From the NCBI RefSeq assembly GCF_022179085.1, contig NZ_BPQE01000015.1, positions 1 to 64,000 on the forward strand: a stretch of DNA of 64,000 nt, given 5' to 3'. Below the pieces are notes generated by a model that did no database searches, was not told the origin of the DNA, and saw nothing but the letters and a program-made list of their open reading frames with translations. The translations under genes and the position numbers were made by a program. The DNA comes from Methylobacterium aerolatum (GTDB taxonomy: Bacteria > Pseudomonadota > Alphaproteobacteria > Rhizobiales > Beijerinckiaceae). This document shows positions 1 to 16,711 of the stretch, piece by piece (position 1 is the stretch's first letter; the number at the start of each line of letters is the position of its first letter).

Positions 1-36
1 CGCCATCAACGACTGATCGCCCGTCACGGGTGAAGG

Positions 37-67
37 AAAAGGCCGGCTCCGTGCCGGCCTTTTCTTT
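37..67 (+). terminator. Rho-independent terminator of the gene upstream of the window
   Basis: An A-run leads into GGCCGGC (41-47), a short loop, the complementary GCCGGCC (53-59) and a T-rich tail. This is a standard intrinsic terminator. It probably ends the transcript of the gene lying before the window, of which at most a few codons remain (an in-frame TGA sits at 14-16). That gene cannot be identified here. Confidence 0.8.
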
Positions 68-270
68 TCCGCACTCTCCACCCTCTCGGCGGTGCGAGGG
101 GCGCCGAAGCGATCCAGGGATCCACCGCGTCCCGGTGCGTCTCGGAACGGCTCGCTGCCCCGGACGGCGTCGCGGCCCTCGCAACGGCGGGCGCAGGCCG
201 GCGCAGAAGGCCCTTGCATCCACGGGCGGGTTGCGGCATGGAGCGGTCGCGCCGCGCGAGCGGCGCACAC

Positions 271-347
271 AGGAGTGTAGCTCAACTGGTCAGAGCGCCG
301 GTCTCCAAAACCGGAGGTTGCGGGTTCGAGTCCCTCCACTCCTGCCA
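271..347 (+). tRNA. tRNA-Trp (anticodon CCA)
   Basis: The sequence folds as a cloverleaf. The acceptor stem AGGAGTG pairs with CACTCCT and the 3' CCA is encoded. The D arm is GCTC/GAGC. The anticodon stem CCGGT/ACCGG encloses a loop with anticodon CCA at 305-307. The T arm contains TTCGAGT. A CCA anticodon reads UGG, so the tRNA carries tryptophan. Its position directly upstream of secE-nusG is the usual arrangement in many alphaproteobacteria. Confidence 0.97.
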
Positions 348-515
348 GTCCGGCCCGATACCGCGTCCGGTCGACAAGTCTCCCGACTTGCGCTAGAGCG
401 GCTGCGATCCGAGATCTGAAACGACCGTCGGTGCGGGCCCTATGGCCTTCGGCGCCGGGCGTTCGTATTTCCGGATGCGCCGTCACACCTCGCATCCGTC
501 AACGAATCTGGCGCC

Positions 516-812
516 ATGGCATCGAACGAAGCGACGAAGAAGGTGGACCTCGCCCGCGGCACGACCCGCGGTCGCGACGTCGTTCCCCCGGCCCGCCAGG
601 CGCCTCCGGCCCGCGCGCCCCAGAAGCGCGCCTCGCCGGCCGAGTTCATCGCCCAGGTCCGCGACGAGGGCCGCAAGGTCACGTGGCCATCCCGGCGCGA
701 GACCACCATCACCACGATCATGGTGTTCATCATGGTGGTGGTGATGAGCCTGTTCTTCACCGTGGTCGATCAGGCCCTGCGGTACGTCGTCGGCCTGATC
801 CTGGGCCTGTGA
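516..812 (+). CDS. secE: Preprotein translocase subunit SecE
   Basis: SecE clamps the two halves of SecY in the SecYEG inner-membrane protein-conducting channel. The 98-residue product has a basic, Ala/Pro-rich N-terminal extension. It then shows the family hallmark around VTWPSRRE, just before a single hydrophobic segment (about residues 68-98) that ends the protein. This is the one-membrane-helix form typical of most bacteria outside the enterics. The gene sits between tRNA-Trp and nusG, 44 bp before nusG, and is probably co-transcribed with it. The ATG at 516 is the only start that keeps the usual N-terminal extension. Confidence 0.95.
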   Translation: MASNEATKKVDLARGTTRGRDVVPPARQAPPARAPQKRASPAEFIAQVRDEGRKVTWPSRRETTITTIMVFIMVVVMSLFFTVVDQALRYVVGLILGL

Positions 813-856
813 GAAGAGGCGCCGGGCCTCGGACCTATCGGAGTTGAGCCAAAGCC

Positions 857-1390
857 GTGTCCAAGCGCTGGTATATCGTCCACGCCTACTCGAATTTCGA
901 GAACAAGGTCGCCCAGTCCATCAAGGATCAGGCCGCCCAGCGCGGGCTGACCGAGCTGTTCGACGAGGTGATGGTTCCGACCGAGAAGGTCGTCGAGGTG
1001 CGCCGCGGCCGTAAGGTCGATGCCGAGCGCAAGTTCTTCCCCGGCTACGTGCTAGTGAAGTGCGACCTGACGGACGAGGTCTACCACCTCATCAAGAACA
1101 CCCCGAAGGTTACGGGCTTCCTCGGTGCGGACAAATCCAAGCCGGTGCCGATCCCGGATGCCGAGGCCGAGCGCATCAAGGGCCAGGTCGCCGAAGGCGT
1201 CGACCGTCCCAAGCCCTCGATCTCCTTCGAGATCGGCGAGACCGTCCGCGTGGCGGACGGCCCGTTCGCGAGCTTCAACGGCACCGTCGAGGAAGTCGAC
1301 GATGCCCGTTCCCGCCTGAAGGTGGCCGTGTCGATCTTCGGCCGCGCCACCCCGGTGGAACTGGAATACGCCCAGGTCGAGAAGGCCTGA
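857..1390 (+). CDS. nusG: Transcription termination/antitermination factor NusG
   Basis: NusG binds RNA polymerase through its N-terminal NGN domain. It suppresses pausing and links polymerase to Rho or to ribosomal protein S10. The 177-residue product opens with KRWYIVHAYSNFE, the typical NGN start, and contains FPGYVLV. The C-terminal KOW domain (about residues 125-177) holds DGPFASFNGTVEEV. The start is GTG at 857. Length and order after secE match the family. A long inverted repeat lies between this gene and rplK, so the two may not form a simple continuous transcript. Confidence 0.97.
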   Translation: MSKRWYIVHAYSNFENKVAQSIKDQAAQRGLTELFDEVMVPTEKVVEVRRGRKVDAERKFFPGYVLVKCDLTDEVYHLIKNTPKVTGFLGADKSKPVPIPDAEAERIKGQVAEGVDRPKPSISFEIGETVRVADGPFASFNGTVEEVDDARSRLKVAVSIFGRATPVELEYAQVEKA

Positions 1391-1400
1391 GCGTAGACGA

Positions 1401-1503
1401 GCGAATAGGGGGTAGCGAATAGCGAATTGGGGTGCCGAGCGTGGCACTGCGGCCGGTGTCACGCGCGACGCCTGCCATTCGCTATCCGCTACTCCCTATT
1501 CGC
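1401..1503. repeat. Long imperfect inverted repeat in the nusG-rplK spacer
   Basis: The left arm is 1401-1430 (it starts GCGAATAGGG and contains TAGCGAATAGCGAAT). The right arm is 1475-1503 and is nearly its exact reverse complement, with two mismatches and one extra base. About 44 bp separate the arms. The arms are themselves built from repeated GAATAGCGAAT-like units. An RNA copy could form a long stem. Function is unknown; it could be a mobile miniature repeat or a processing or attenuation site. Confidence 0.8.
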
Positions 1504-1629
1504 CCAAACACCCGCGGGAGATCCGCCCGGCTTCGCCTCCGGGATCCACGGATCGCACCGCGACCTGCAACCGTCCGACCCGCCGCGCCTCGGCAGCGTG
1601 GGGGCGGATGAACATTGGGAGCAGTCCCC

Positions 1630-2079
1630 ATGGCGAAGAAGATCACGGGTTACGTGAAGCTTCAGGTCCCGGCCGGCGCGGCCAACCCGTCGCCGCCGAT
1701 CGGTCCGGCGCTCGGTCAGCGCGGCCTCAACATCATGGAATTCTGCAAGGCCTTCAACGCGAAGACCGCGCAGATGGAGAAGGGCACCCCGATCCCGGTG
1801 ATCATCACCGCGTATCAGGACCGGTCCTTCACCTTCGAGATGAAGCAGCCGCCGGTCACCTTCTTCCTGAAGAAGGCGGCGGGCCTGAAGCTCGGCAAGA
1901 AGCCGGCCTCCGGCTCCAAGACCCCCGGCAAGGGCCCGACGGTCGGCAAGGTTTCCGAGGCGCAGCTTCGCGAGATCGCCGAGAAGAAGATGCCCGACCT
2001 CAACTGCGATTCCGTCGATGCGGCGGTCGCCATGATCCGGGGTTCTGCCCGGGCCATGGGCCTCGAAGTGACGGCCTGA
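1630..2079 (+). CDS. rplK: 50S ribosomal protein L11
   Basis: L11 forms the base of the L7/L12 stalk with 23S rRNA at the GTPase-associated centre. It is needed for factor-dependent GTP hydrolysis and the stringent response. The 149-residue product starts [16 protein letters not shown] and contains the characteristic [19 protein letters not shown] block. The ATG at 1630 is chosen because it gives the conserved N-terminus and follows GGGAG at 1617-1621; a TTG five codons earlier would add nonconserved residues. Ten bases separate it from rplA, so the two form an L11-L1 unit. Confidence 0.97.
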   Translation: MAKKITGYVKLQVPAGAANPSPPIGPALGQRGLNIMEFCKAFNAKTAQMEKGTPIPVIITAYQDRSFTFEMKQPPVTFFLKKAAGLKLGKKPASGSKTPGKGPTVGKVSEAQLREIAEKKMPDLNCDSVDAAVAMIRGSARAMGLEVTA

Positions 2080-2089
2080 GGAGGGACAC

Positions 2090-2788
<699 letters not shown>

Positions 2789-2815
2789 TCCCGACGTCGC
2801 GACCCTGCGACGGAA

Positions 2816-2850
2816 CGAAACGCCCGGCCGGGAACGGCCGGGCGTTTCGC
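2816..2850 (+). terminator. Rho-independent terminator after rplA
   Basis: CGAAACGCCCGGCC and GGCCGGGCGTTTCG are perfect complements around a short GGAAC-type loop, 27 bp after the rplA stop codon. Because the stem carries both A and T runs, it could act in either direction. It separates the L11-L1 operon from the radical SAM gene downstream. Confidence 0.85.
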
Positions 2851-2944
2851 CGTTCCGGGGCTGGCGGAATGACGCGCACGCATCCGCACGATTCGTGAAC
2901 GGCGAGGGGGCGCCGCCGCGCTTTGATGTGCTAGATAAGCGCCC

Positions 2945-4588
2945 ATGCGTAGCACCGTCTCCGTCACCTCCCGTCGGCGCATCCTCTGCGTCTTCCCCGC
3001 CTACACGCCGTCCTTCGGGACATTCTCCCACGCCTACCCATTGATGGGCGGGGTGAAGGCGTTCATGCCGCCCCAGGGCCTCCTCGTGATCGCGGCCTAC
3101 ATGCCGCAAACCTGGGAGTGCCGCTTCATCGACGAAAACATCAAGCGCGCCTCGGCGGCGGATTTCGCCTGGGCCGACGCGGTGTTCGTGTCGGGCATGC
3201 ACATCCAGGAAGGCCAGATCCACGACATCCGCGACCGGGCCCACGCGGCGGGCAAGCTCACGGTGCTCGGCGGCCCCTCCGTCTCGGGCGCGCCGGAGAA
3301 GTACCCCGACTTCGATTGCCTCCACATCGGCGAGATCGGCGACGCCACCGACCGGCTGATCGCCCGGCTCGACGGATCCGTCGCCCGCCCGGCCTCCCAG
3401 GAGACCTTTGAGACGGCCGACCGGCTGGCCCTCGCGGACTTCCCGGCTCCGGCCTACGACGCCGTGCCGCTCAAGCGCTACCTGATCGGTTCCCTGCAGT
3501 TCTCCTCGGGCTGCCCTTACCGCTGCGAGTTCTGCGACATCCCGCAGCTCTACGGCCGCCAGCCCCGGCTGAAGACGCCGGAGCAGCTCTGCGGCGAGCT
3601 CGACGCCATCGTCAGCCAGCCGGGCCATCCCGCCGTGGTCTACTTCGTGGACGACAACTTCATCGGCAACCGCAAGGCGACGCGGGAGATGCTGCCGGTC
3701 CTCGTGGAGTGGCAGAAGCGGAATAATTACCCGCTGCAATTCGCCTGCGAGGCAACCCTCAACATGGCCAAGCAGCCCGAGATCCTCGAGCTGATGCGGC
3801 AGGCGAACTTCATGACCGTGTTCGTCGGCATCGAGACGCCGGAGGCCGAGGCGCTCAAGGGCATCGACAAGACCCACAACGCCGCCGTGCCGATGTACGA
3901 GGCGATCGAGACGCTCAATTCCTACGGGCTGGAGGTCACCTCCGGCATCATCCTCGGCCTCGACTCGGACACGGACAAGTCCGAGCAGAACCTGATTGAC
4001 TTCATCGACCGATCCGCCATTCCGGTGCTGACGATCAACCTGCTCCAGGCCCTGCCCAAGACGCCGCTCTGGGACCGCCTGGAGAAGGAGGGGCGCCTCG
4101 TCCACGACGCCGCCCTCGAGTCCAACGTGCTGTTCAAGCGCCCGCACGACACGGTGGTGGCGAGCTGGCGCCGGGCCATCGCCCACGCCTACGATCCGGA
4201 CAAGATCTTCGAGCGGTTCAAGCACCAGTGCGCGGTGACCTATCCGCACCGGATCACCACGCCCACCGCCGGCAAACTCACCCTCACCAACCTGCGTCGC
4301 GGGCTGATTCTCGGCTTCAACATCATCACGCGCGTCGGCCTGTTCTCCGACTATCGCGGCCCCTTCTGGCGGGCGGCCGGCTACGCCCTGAGGCGCGGCC
4401 AGATCGAGGCGGTGTTCAACATGGGCTTCGTCGCCCACCACCTCATCCGATTCACCCGCGAGGCCCTGCGCGGCGAGCACAACGCGTCCTTCTACGCGGC
4501 CAAGGCCGCCGAGGCGAAGGAGGCGCAGGAGCGGACGTGGTGGGAGAACGCCCGGCGGCGGTTCGTGCCGGAGCGGGAGGCGGCGTAG
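2945..4588 (+). CDS. hpnP: B12-binding radical SAM protein, probable hopanoid C-2 methylase (HpnP type)
   Basis: The 547-residue product has an N-terminal cobalamin-binding Rossmann-like region (about residues 12-150, from RILCVFPAYTPSFGTF to GGPSVSG). A radical SAM core follows with CxxxCxxC cysteines C190, C194 and C197. The C-terminal tail is the type seen in this methylase group. HpnP adds a methyl group at C-2 of hopanoids using S-adenosylmethionine and cobalamin. The assignment rests on remembered similarity of the SFGTF, AFMPPQG and FVSGMHIQ segments to alphaproteobacterial HpnP, so the exact substrate is less sure than the family. No clear Shine-Dalgarno precedes the ATG, and a TAGATA box lies 8 bp upstream of it. 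The location between rplA and rplJ is unusual. It is paralogous to the gene at 26218-27903. Confidence 0.7.
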   Translation: MRSTVSVTSRRRILCVFPAYTPSFGTFSHAYPLMGGVKAFMPPQGLLVIAAYMPQTWECRFIDENIKRASAADFAWADAVFVSGMHIQEGQIHDIRDRAHAAGKLTVLGGPSVSGAPEKYPDFDCLHIGEIGDATDRLIARLDGSVARPASQETFETADRLALADFPAPAYDAVPLKRYLIGSLQFSSGCPYRCEFCDIPQLYGRQPRLKTPEQLCGELDAIVSQPGHPAVVYFVDDNFIGNRKATREMLPVLVEWQKRNNYPLQFACEATLNMAKQPEILELMRQANFMTVFVGIETPEAEALKGIDKTHNAAVPMYEAIETLNSYGLEVTSGIILGLDSDTDKSEQNLIDFIDRSAIPVLTINLLQALPKTPLWDRLEKEGRLVHDAALESNVLFKRPHDTVVASWRRAIAHAYDPDKIFERFKHQCAVTYPHRITTPTAGKLTLTNLRRGLILGFNIITRVGLFSDYRGPFWRAAGYALRRGQIEAVFNMGFVAHHLIRFTREALRGEHNASFYAAKAAEAKEAQERTWWENARRRFVPEREAA

Positions 4589-4762
4589 CCCGCAGCGGCA
4601 ATCCGTGGGACTCAGATCCTGAGGTCGGCCGATTTCCTTCCACTGCTTCGGAAAAGCGAAGCCCCATGGTCACGGCGTCACCACCTTCGACGCCGGGTTG
4701 CGAGCATGGCAGGCCAACATTCCTTCATCCTTGCCTGCGGCGGAAAAGTCGCGCTTCGGCCC
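4589..4762. other. Spacer after hpnP without a recognisable gene
   Basis: No open reading frame here shows conserved features in any frame, and I see no strong intrinsic terminator. The segment leads into the promoter and leader of the rplJ operon. Confidence 0.5.
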
Positions 4763-4791
4763 TTGGCAGGCGGCTTGCTAGGTTCTATAAG
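4763..4791 (+). promoter_or_regulatory. Probable sigma-70 promoter of the rplJL-rpoBC operon
   Basis: TTGGCA at 4763-4768 and CTATAA at 4785-4790 (or TATAAG at 4786-4791) are spaced by 16-17 bp, close to the housekeeping consensus. The -10 region and what follows, CTATAAGCCGCGCCTCACGC (4785-4804), closely resembles the sequence upstream of rpmF. Initiation near 4798 would give an mRNA leader of about 410 nt before rplJ. Confidence 0.55.
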
Positions 4792-4797
4792 CCGCGC

Positions 4798-5209
4798 CTC
4801 ACGCTTTTCATTTCACCATGGAAGACGGCTGTATCGGCCGGTTTCCGTTCGAAATGTCGTCCGGGCGACCGGACGTCACTGGCCGGCGGGATCCGAGGGG
4901 TCGCAAACCCCGGGGAGCCTCGTTCGGCCATGTCCTGTCCGAGACTGCAGGCGCCGGTTCGCCGGCTTAATCGCCAAGGCCTGCACAGACGGGGATGACC
5001 GAGTTTAACGACAGCCTCGCTCCGGCGCCGCCGGGGCTGTGGCAATCGGTTTGAACCAACTCACCCGGTGAGCTCCCTCGGGGGCGTGTCGGGGACAGGG
5101 CCGCGAAGCGTCGTTCGGACGTTCACGGTCTTTCGCGAGGCCGAGCACGTCCGGGCGGCATGTGCAACCGGCGGAGCCGATCCCGGTTCCGCCAACCGGA
5201 GAGAGCCCA
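4798..5209 (+). promoter_or_regulatory. Long mRNA leader of rplJ, probable L10 autoregulatory leader
   Basis: About 410 bases without a credible gene separate the putative promoter from rplJ. In many bacteria the mRNA before rplJ folds into an L10(L12)4-binding structure that mimics its 23S rRNA site and represses translation. The length and GC-rich complementary stretches here would allow this, but I could not confirm the conserved kink-turn by eye. The 3' end carries GGAGAG at 5198-5203, the ribosome-binding site of rplJ. Confidence 0.45.
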
Positions 5210-5728
5210 GTGGACAGGACAGCAAAGGCTGATCTCGTCTCGACGCTCAACGGCGTGTTCAATGAGAGCGCCGTCGTCGTCGTGGCCCACTACAAGGGCC
5301 TCACGGTCGCCGACATGCAGAAGCTGCGTTCGCAGATGAAGCAGGCCGGCGCCACCGTGAAGGTCGCCAAGAACAGCCTCGCCGGCATCGCTTTGGATGG
5401 CACGGACGTCGCCTCCATCAAGCCGCTCCTGAAGGGCCCGACCCTGCTCGCCTATTCGGGCGATCCGGTCGCCGCCGCGAAGGTCGCGGTCGACTTCGCC
5501 AAGACCAACGACAAGCTCGTGATCCTTGGCGGGGCGATGGGAACGACCGCCCTGAACCCCGACGGTGTGAAGGCGCTCGCCTCGCTTCCGTCGCTCGACG
5601 AACTGCGCGCCAAGCTCGTGGGCCTCATCCAGGCTCCCGCGACCAAGATCGCTCAGCTCAGCACGGCGCCGGCGGCCAAGCTCGCCCGCGTGTTCGGGGC
5701 CTACGCCACCAAGGACGAGGCCGCCTGA
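5210..5728 (+). CDS. rplJ: 50S ribosomal protein L10
   Basis: L10 anchors L7/L12 dimers to the ribosome stalk and is the usual translational regulator of its own operon. The 172-residue product starts [17 protein letters not shown] and contains [17 protein letters not shown] and KVAKNSLA, both typical of L10. The C-terminal helix that holds L7/L12 is at about residues 135-172. The GTG at 5210 is chosen over an upstream ATG because it gives the family N-terminus and follows GGAGAG by a normal distance. rplL follows after 51 bp. Confidence 0.96.
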   Translation: MDRTAKADLVSTLNGVFNESAVVVVAHYKGLTVADMQKLRSQMKQAGATVKVAKNSLAGIALDGTDVASIKPLLKGPTLLAYSGDPVAAAKVAVDFAKTNDKLVILGGAMGTTALNPDGVKALASLPSLDELRAKLVGLIQAPATKIAQLSTAPAAKLARVFGAYATKDEAA

Positions 5729-5779
5729 GGCCCTTCACAAACCCTTCGTTCAAACCGATATTCCTGGAAGGATACCAAC

Positions 5780-6160
<381 letters not shown>

Positions 6161-6166
6161 GACCGC

Positions 6167-6188
6167 GATGGGCCTTCACCGGCCCATC
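6167..6188 (+). promoter_or_regulatory. Hairpin just downstream of rplL
   Basis: GATGGGCC (6167-6174) and GGCCCATC (6181-6188) are perfect complements with a 6-base loop, 6 bp after the rplL stop. There is no following T run, so it is more likely an attenuator, RNase processing site or 3'-end stabiliser than a full terminator. The rplL-rpoB spacer is a known site of partial termination in other bacteria. Confidence 0.5.
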
Positions 6189-6225
6189 TCTCCCCGGCGC
6201 GCCTTCCGAGGCTGACCGGGACCGG

Positions 6226-6253
6226 AGCCCGCGGGTGTTCGCACCCGCGGGCT
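6226..6253 (+). promoter_or_regulatory. Second, stronger hairpin in the rplL-rpoB spacer (attenuator candidate)
   Basis: AGCCCGCGGGTG and its complement CACCCGCGGGCT enclose a 4-base loop (TTCG, 6238-6241). This is a very stable 12-bp stem with a tetraloop well placed for extra stability. No T run follows, which fits partial termination or processing that lowers rpoBC expression relative to the ribosomal proteins. Confidence 0.6.
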
Positions 6254-6402
6254 AAGGTCGCTTCGGGCGACCGGTGGACCCTGGGACGGGTCCGGCGGAA
6301 TTCGAGACGGGTGGCGCGGTCCGGCGGGGCGCGCGTCATAGCCACGGTGCGGGAGCCGAGAGCTTCCCCGGGCAACGGGCACGCGGAATGGAGCGAGGTC
6401 AC

Positions 6403-10527
<4,125 letters not shown>

Positions 10528-10547
10528 TCGAGTAGTCAGAAAACCTC

Positions 10548-10573
10548 CCGTGGCGGCGTCCGCGCCGCCACGG
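10548..10573 (+). promoter_or_regulatory. Hairpin in the rpoB-rpoC spacer
   Basis: CCGTGGCGGCG (10548-10558) pairs with CGCCGCCACGG (10563-10573) around a 4-base loop. No T run follows directly, so it may be a processing or mRNA-stability element rather than a terminator. It is the only clear structure in the 172-bp gap. Confidence 0.5.
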
Positions 10574-10699
10574 TCGAGCGGGGAGGGGAGGGGCCTCCGA
10601 GACGACGGCAGACGCGCCCGCGAGGGCACGGCGCCGGCCCTTTTTTGAAGACGCTGCGGCCCGGCGCGGGGCCGGCGGCGTCGAGCGCAGGAGCGGATC

Positions 10700-14908
<4,209 letters not shown>

Positions 14909-14934
14909 TCGACGCCGGAGCGACGTGACGACGG

Positions 14935-14964
14935 GGGGGCGGCCGAAGGGCCGCCCCCTTTTTT
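14935..14964 (+). terminator. Rho-independent terminator after rpoC
   Basis: GGGGGCGGCC (14935-14944) and GGCCGCCCCC (14949-14958) form a GC stem with a tiny loop, followed by a run of six T residues (14959-14964). It lies 26 bp after the rpoC stop and clearly ends the RNA polymerase operon. Confidence 0.93.
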
Positions 14965-15169
14965 CGTGGGTGTCCCGCACCGCAGGTCCATCGCCCCCTG
15001 GCGGCGCGGGCGGAGCCCCGCCGCGCGGTTCCGGATCCGGCCCCACCGCGGGACCCGTCATTAACCCTCGCTCAACCATCCCGGCCGATAAATTCGTCCT
15101 GTGGCCCGCCTCCGCCTTGATCGGCCGGACCGGGCCTCTGTGGCGCATCGAACCGGATCGGCGGTCGTG

Positions 15170-16243
15170 GTGACGAGACGAGTGCGACGGGACAGAAGCC
15201 TGCTGTGGCTGTCGGCGGCCCTGACGCCGTGGATGGCGGGCCTCGGGCTGCTGGTGTCCTTCACCGCGAGCGCGGGCACGGAGAGCACGGTGGGATCGGG
15301 CGTCCTCGGCGCGGCGGATCTCGCCCGGGTCGGGCCGTCCCTGCCGCCCGGCACCGCCCTGATCGGCGCGGCGATGCGCCGGATCGGCGAGGATCCCCTA
15401 CATCCCGACGCCGTGGCCCTGACGCAGCGGGACGGGCAGGCCATGCTGTTCGGCGACGTCACCGGCGGCGTGAGCGGCATGCTCACGCCCGGTTCCGCGG
15501 TCTGGGATGCCGAGGCGGAACCCCTGTTCGGCTTCATGCCGACCCCCGATCTCGGGCTGGGCACCGGCCCCGGCAGCGCCGCCTCGACGGGCGAGGGCCG
15601 CGCGGACCTGACCGGCGAAGCCACGGACCCCGTTCTCGACGGTGCGACGCCGGCCGTGCCGAAGGCCATCGCCCTGTCCTCGACCACCCCCGCGCCGGCC
15701 GACTCGCTTCCCGTCGAAGTGGCGGCGGCGAGCCTCCTGATGCCCGAATACGCCCTTCGCCCGGGTCAGGACATCGAGGCGGCTCCGCAGGGCGAGCCCC
15801 AGAGCCGCTATGCCGACCTGATCGATCCCGACTCCCTCGACAAGGAGCAGCGCTGCCTCTCGGAGGCCGTCTATTTCGAAGCCAGGGGCGAGACCGAGAC
15901 GGGGCAGGCCGCCGTGGCGCAGGTGGTGTTGAACCGGGTGAAGAGCGGCCTCTATCCGGCGAGCGTCTGCGGCGTCGTCTACCAGAACCGCCATCACTAC
16001 ATGGGCTGCCAATTCTCCTTCGCCTGCGAAGGCCGGTCCCTGCGCGTGACAGACACTTCGGCCTGGGCGAACGCGACCCGCGTCGCCCGCTCCGTCCTGG
16101 AAGGGCGAACCTATGTCGCGGAGGTCGGCAGCGCGACCCACTACCATGCCGACTACGTCCGGCCCGGCTGGTCGCGACGGATGCGCAAGCTCGACGTCAT
16201 CGGCCGGCACATTTTCTACGGGCTGAAGCCGGGCCAGACCTGA
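15170..16243 (+). CDS. SleB-type cell wall hydrolase
   Basis: The 357-residue product has an N-terminal hydrophobic anchor or signal (LLWLSAALTPWMAGLGLLVS). A long nonconserved spacer follows. The C-terminal hydrolase_2 (SleB) domain runs from about residue 223. Its SEAVYFEARGE motif includes the likely catalytic Glu, and QVVLNRVKSGLYP and CQFSFACEG follow. SleB-family enzymes cleave peptidoglycan; outside spore formers they act in wall turnover. Several GTG codons (15101, 15140, 15167, 15170) could be the start. 15170 is preferred because a TAAATT-like box sits just before 15101, but this is uncertain. It begins a new transcription unit after the rpoC terminator. Confidence 0.82.
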   Translation: MTRRVRRDRSLLWLSAALTPWMAGLGLLVSFTASAGTESTVGSGVLGAADLARVGPSLPPGTALIGAAMRRIGEDPLHPDAVALTQRDGQAMLFGDVTGGVSGMLTPGSAVWDAEAEPLFGFMPTPDLGLGTGPGSAASTGEGRADLTGEATDPVLDGATPAVPKAIALSSTTPAPADSLPVEVAAASLLMPEYALRPGQDIEAAPQGEPQSRYADLIDPDSLDKEQRCLSEAVYFEARGETETGQAAVAQVVLNRVKSGLYPASVCGVVYQNRHHYMGCQFSFACEGRSLRVTDTSAWANATRVARSVLEGRTYVAEVGSATHYHADYVRPGWSRRMRKLDVIGRHIFYGLKPGQT

Positions 16244-16711
16244 TTGTCGCGTCCGGCCGGCCCAGGACGGCGATGGAGGCTGGCCCAAGCCGGGACCGGC
16301 CCTCACGCGCAGGAAACTTCAACAACTTGTGAAGTTCCCAGGGGCTCGCATCCCTGGAATGTCCCCGCCAGTAGTCGTGAGGCCGACGGCCAAGCTGGAG
16401 GGCGATACGAAGGTTCGGCGCGCGATCAATTCTGTGCATTCATGTCGAATAACAGGGCTCGGACCAAGGCGACGCACCCCAAGTCTCCGACGAATAGCGA
16501 TCGGCTCAATACATTCCTGTTTTGTGTCGACCGAAAAGCGATGGGCTGATTACCGCGCGATCCGTCGGCTTCACAGTATTATCGGGCGCGGGTGCATCTG
16601 AATTCAATTTTCGGGAAGTTTCGGCGCGCTCCGCCGTGAACTGTGCAGCGACTTCCGTGTTTCACCTCGCGGCCCTTGCACCGCCGAGCTGGGACGTCGG
16701 GGGAAGCGTCG
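16244..16711. other. 468-bp spacer with no supported gene
   Basis: Base composition is less GC-rich than the flanks, and no reading frame has recognisable conservation or a good ribosome-binding site. It presumably holds the promoter for the downstream PAS gene. I see no convincing repeat or terminator. Confidence 0.5.

Noticed and set aside
1-36. End of tuf before tRNA-Trp
   Set aside because: Gene order in relatives makes this plausible, but the few codons before the TGA at 14-16 are too short to identify the gene.
4706-5008. 100-codon plus frame inside the rplJ leader
   Set aside because: It overlaps the putative promoter and leader, has no recognisable domain and no ribosome-binding site.
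16329-16601. 90-codon plus frame in the spacer before the PAS gene
   Set aside because: No conserved features, poor start context and composition unlike neighbouring genes.
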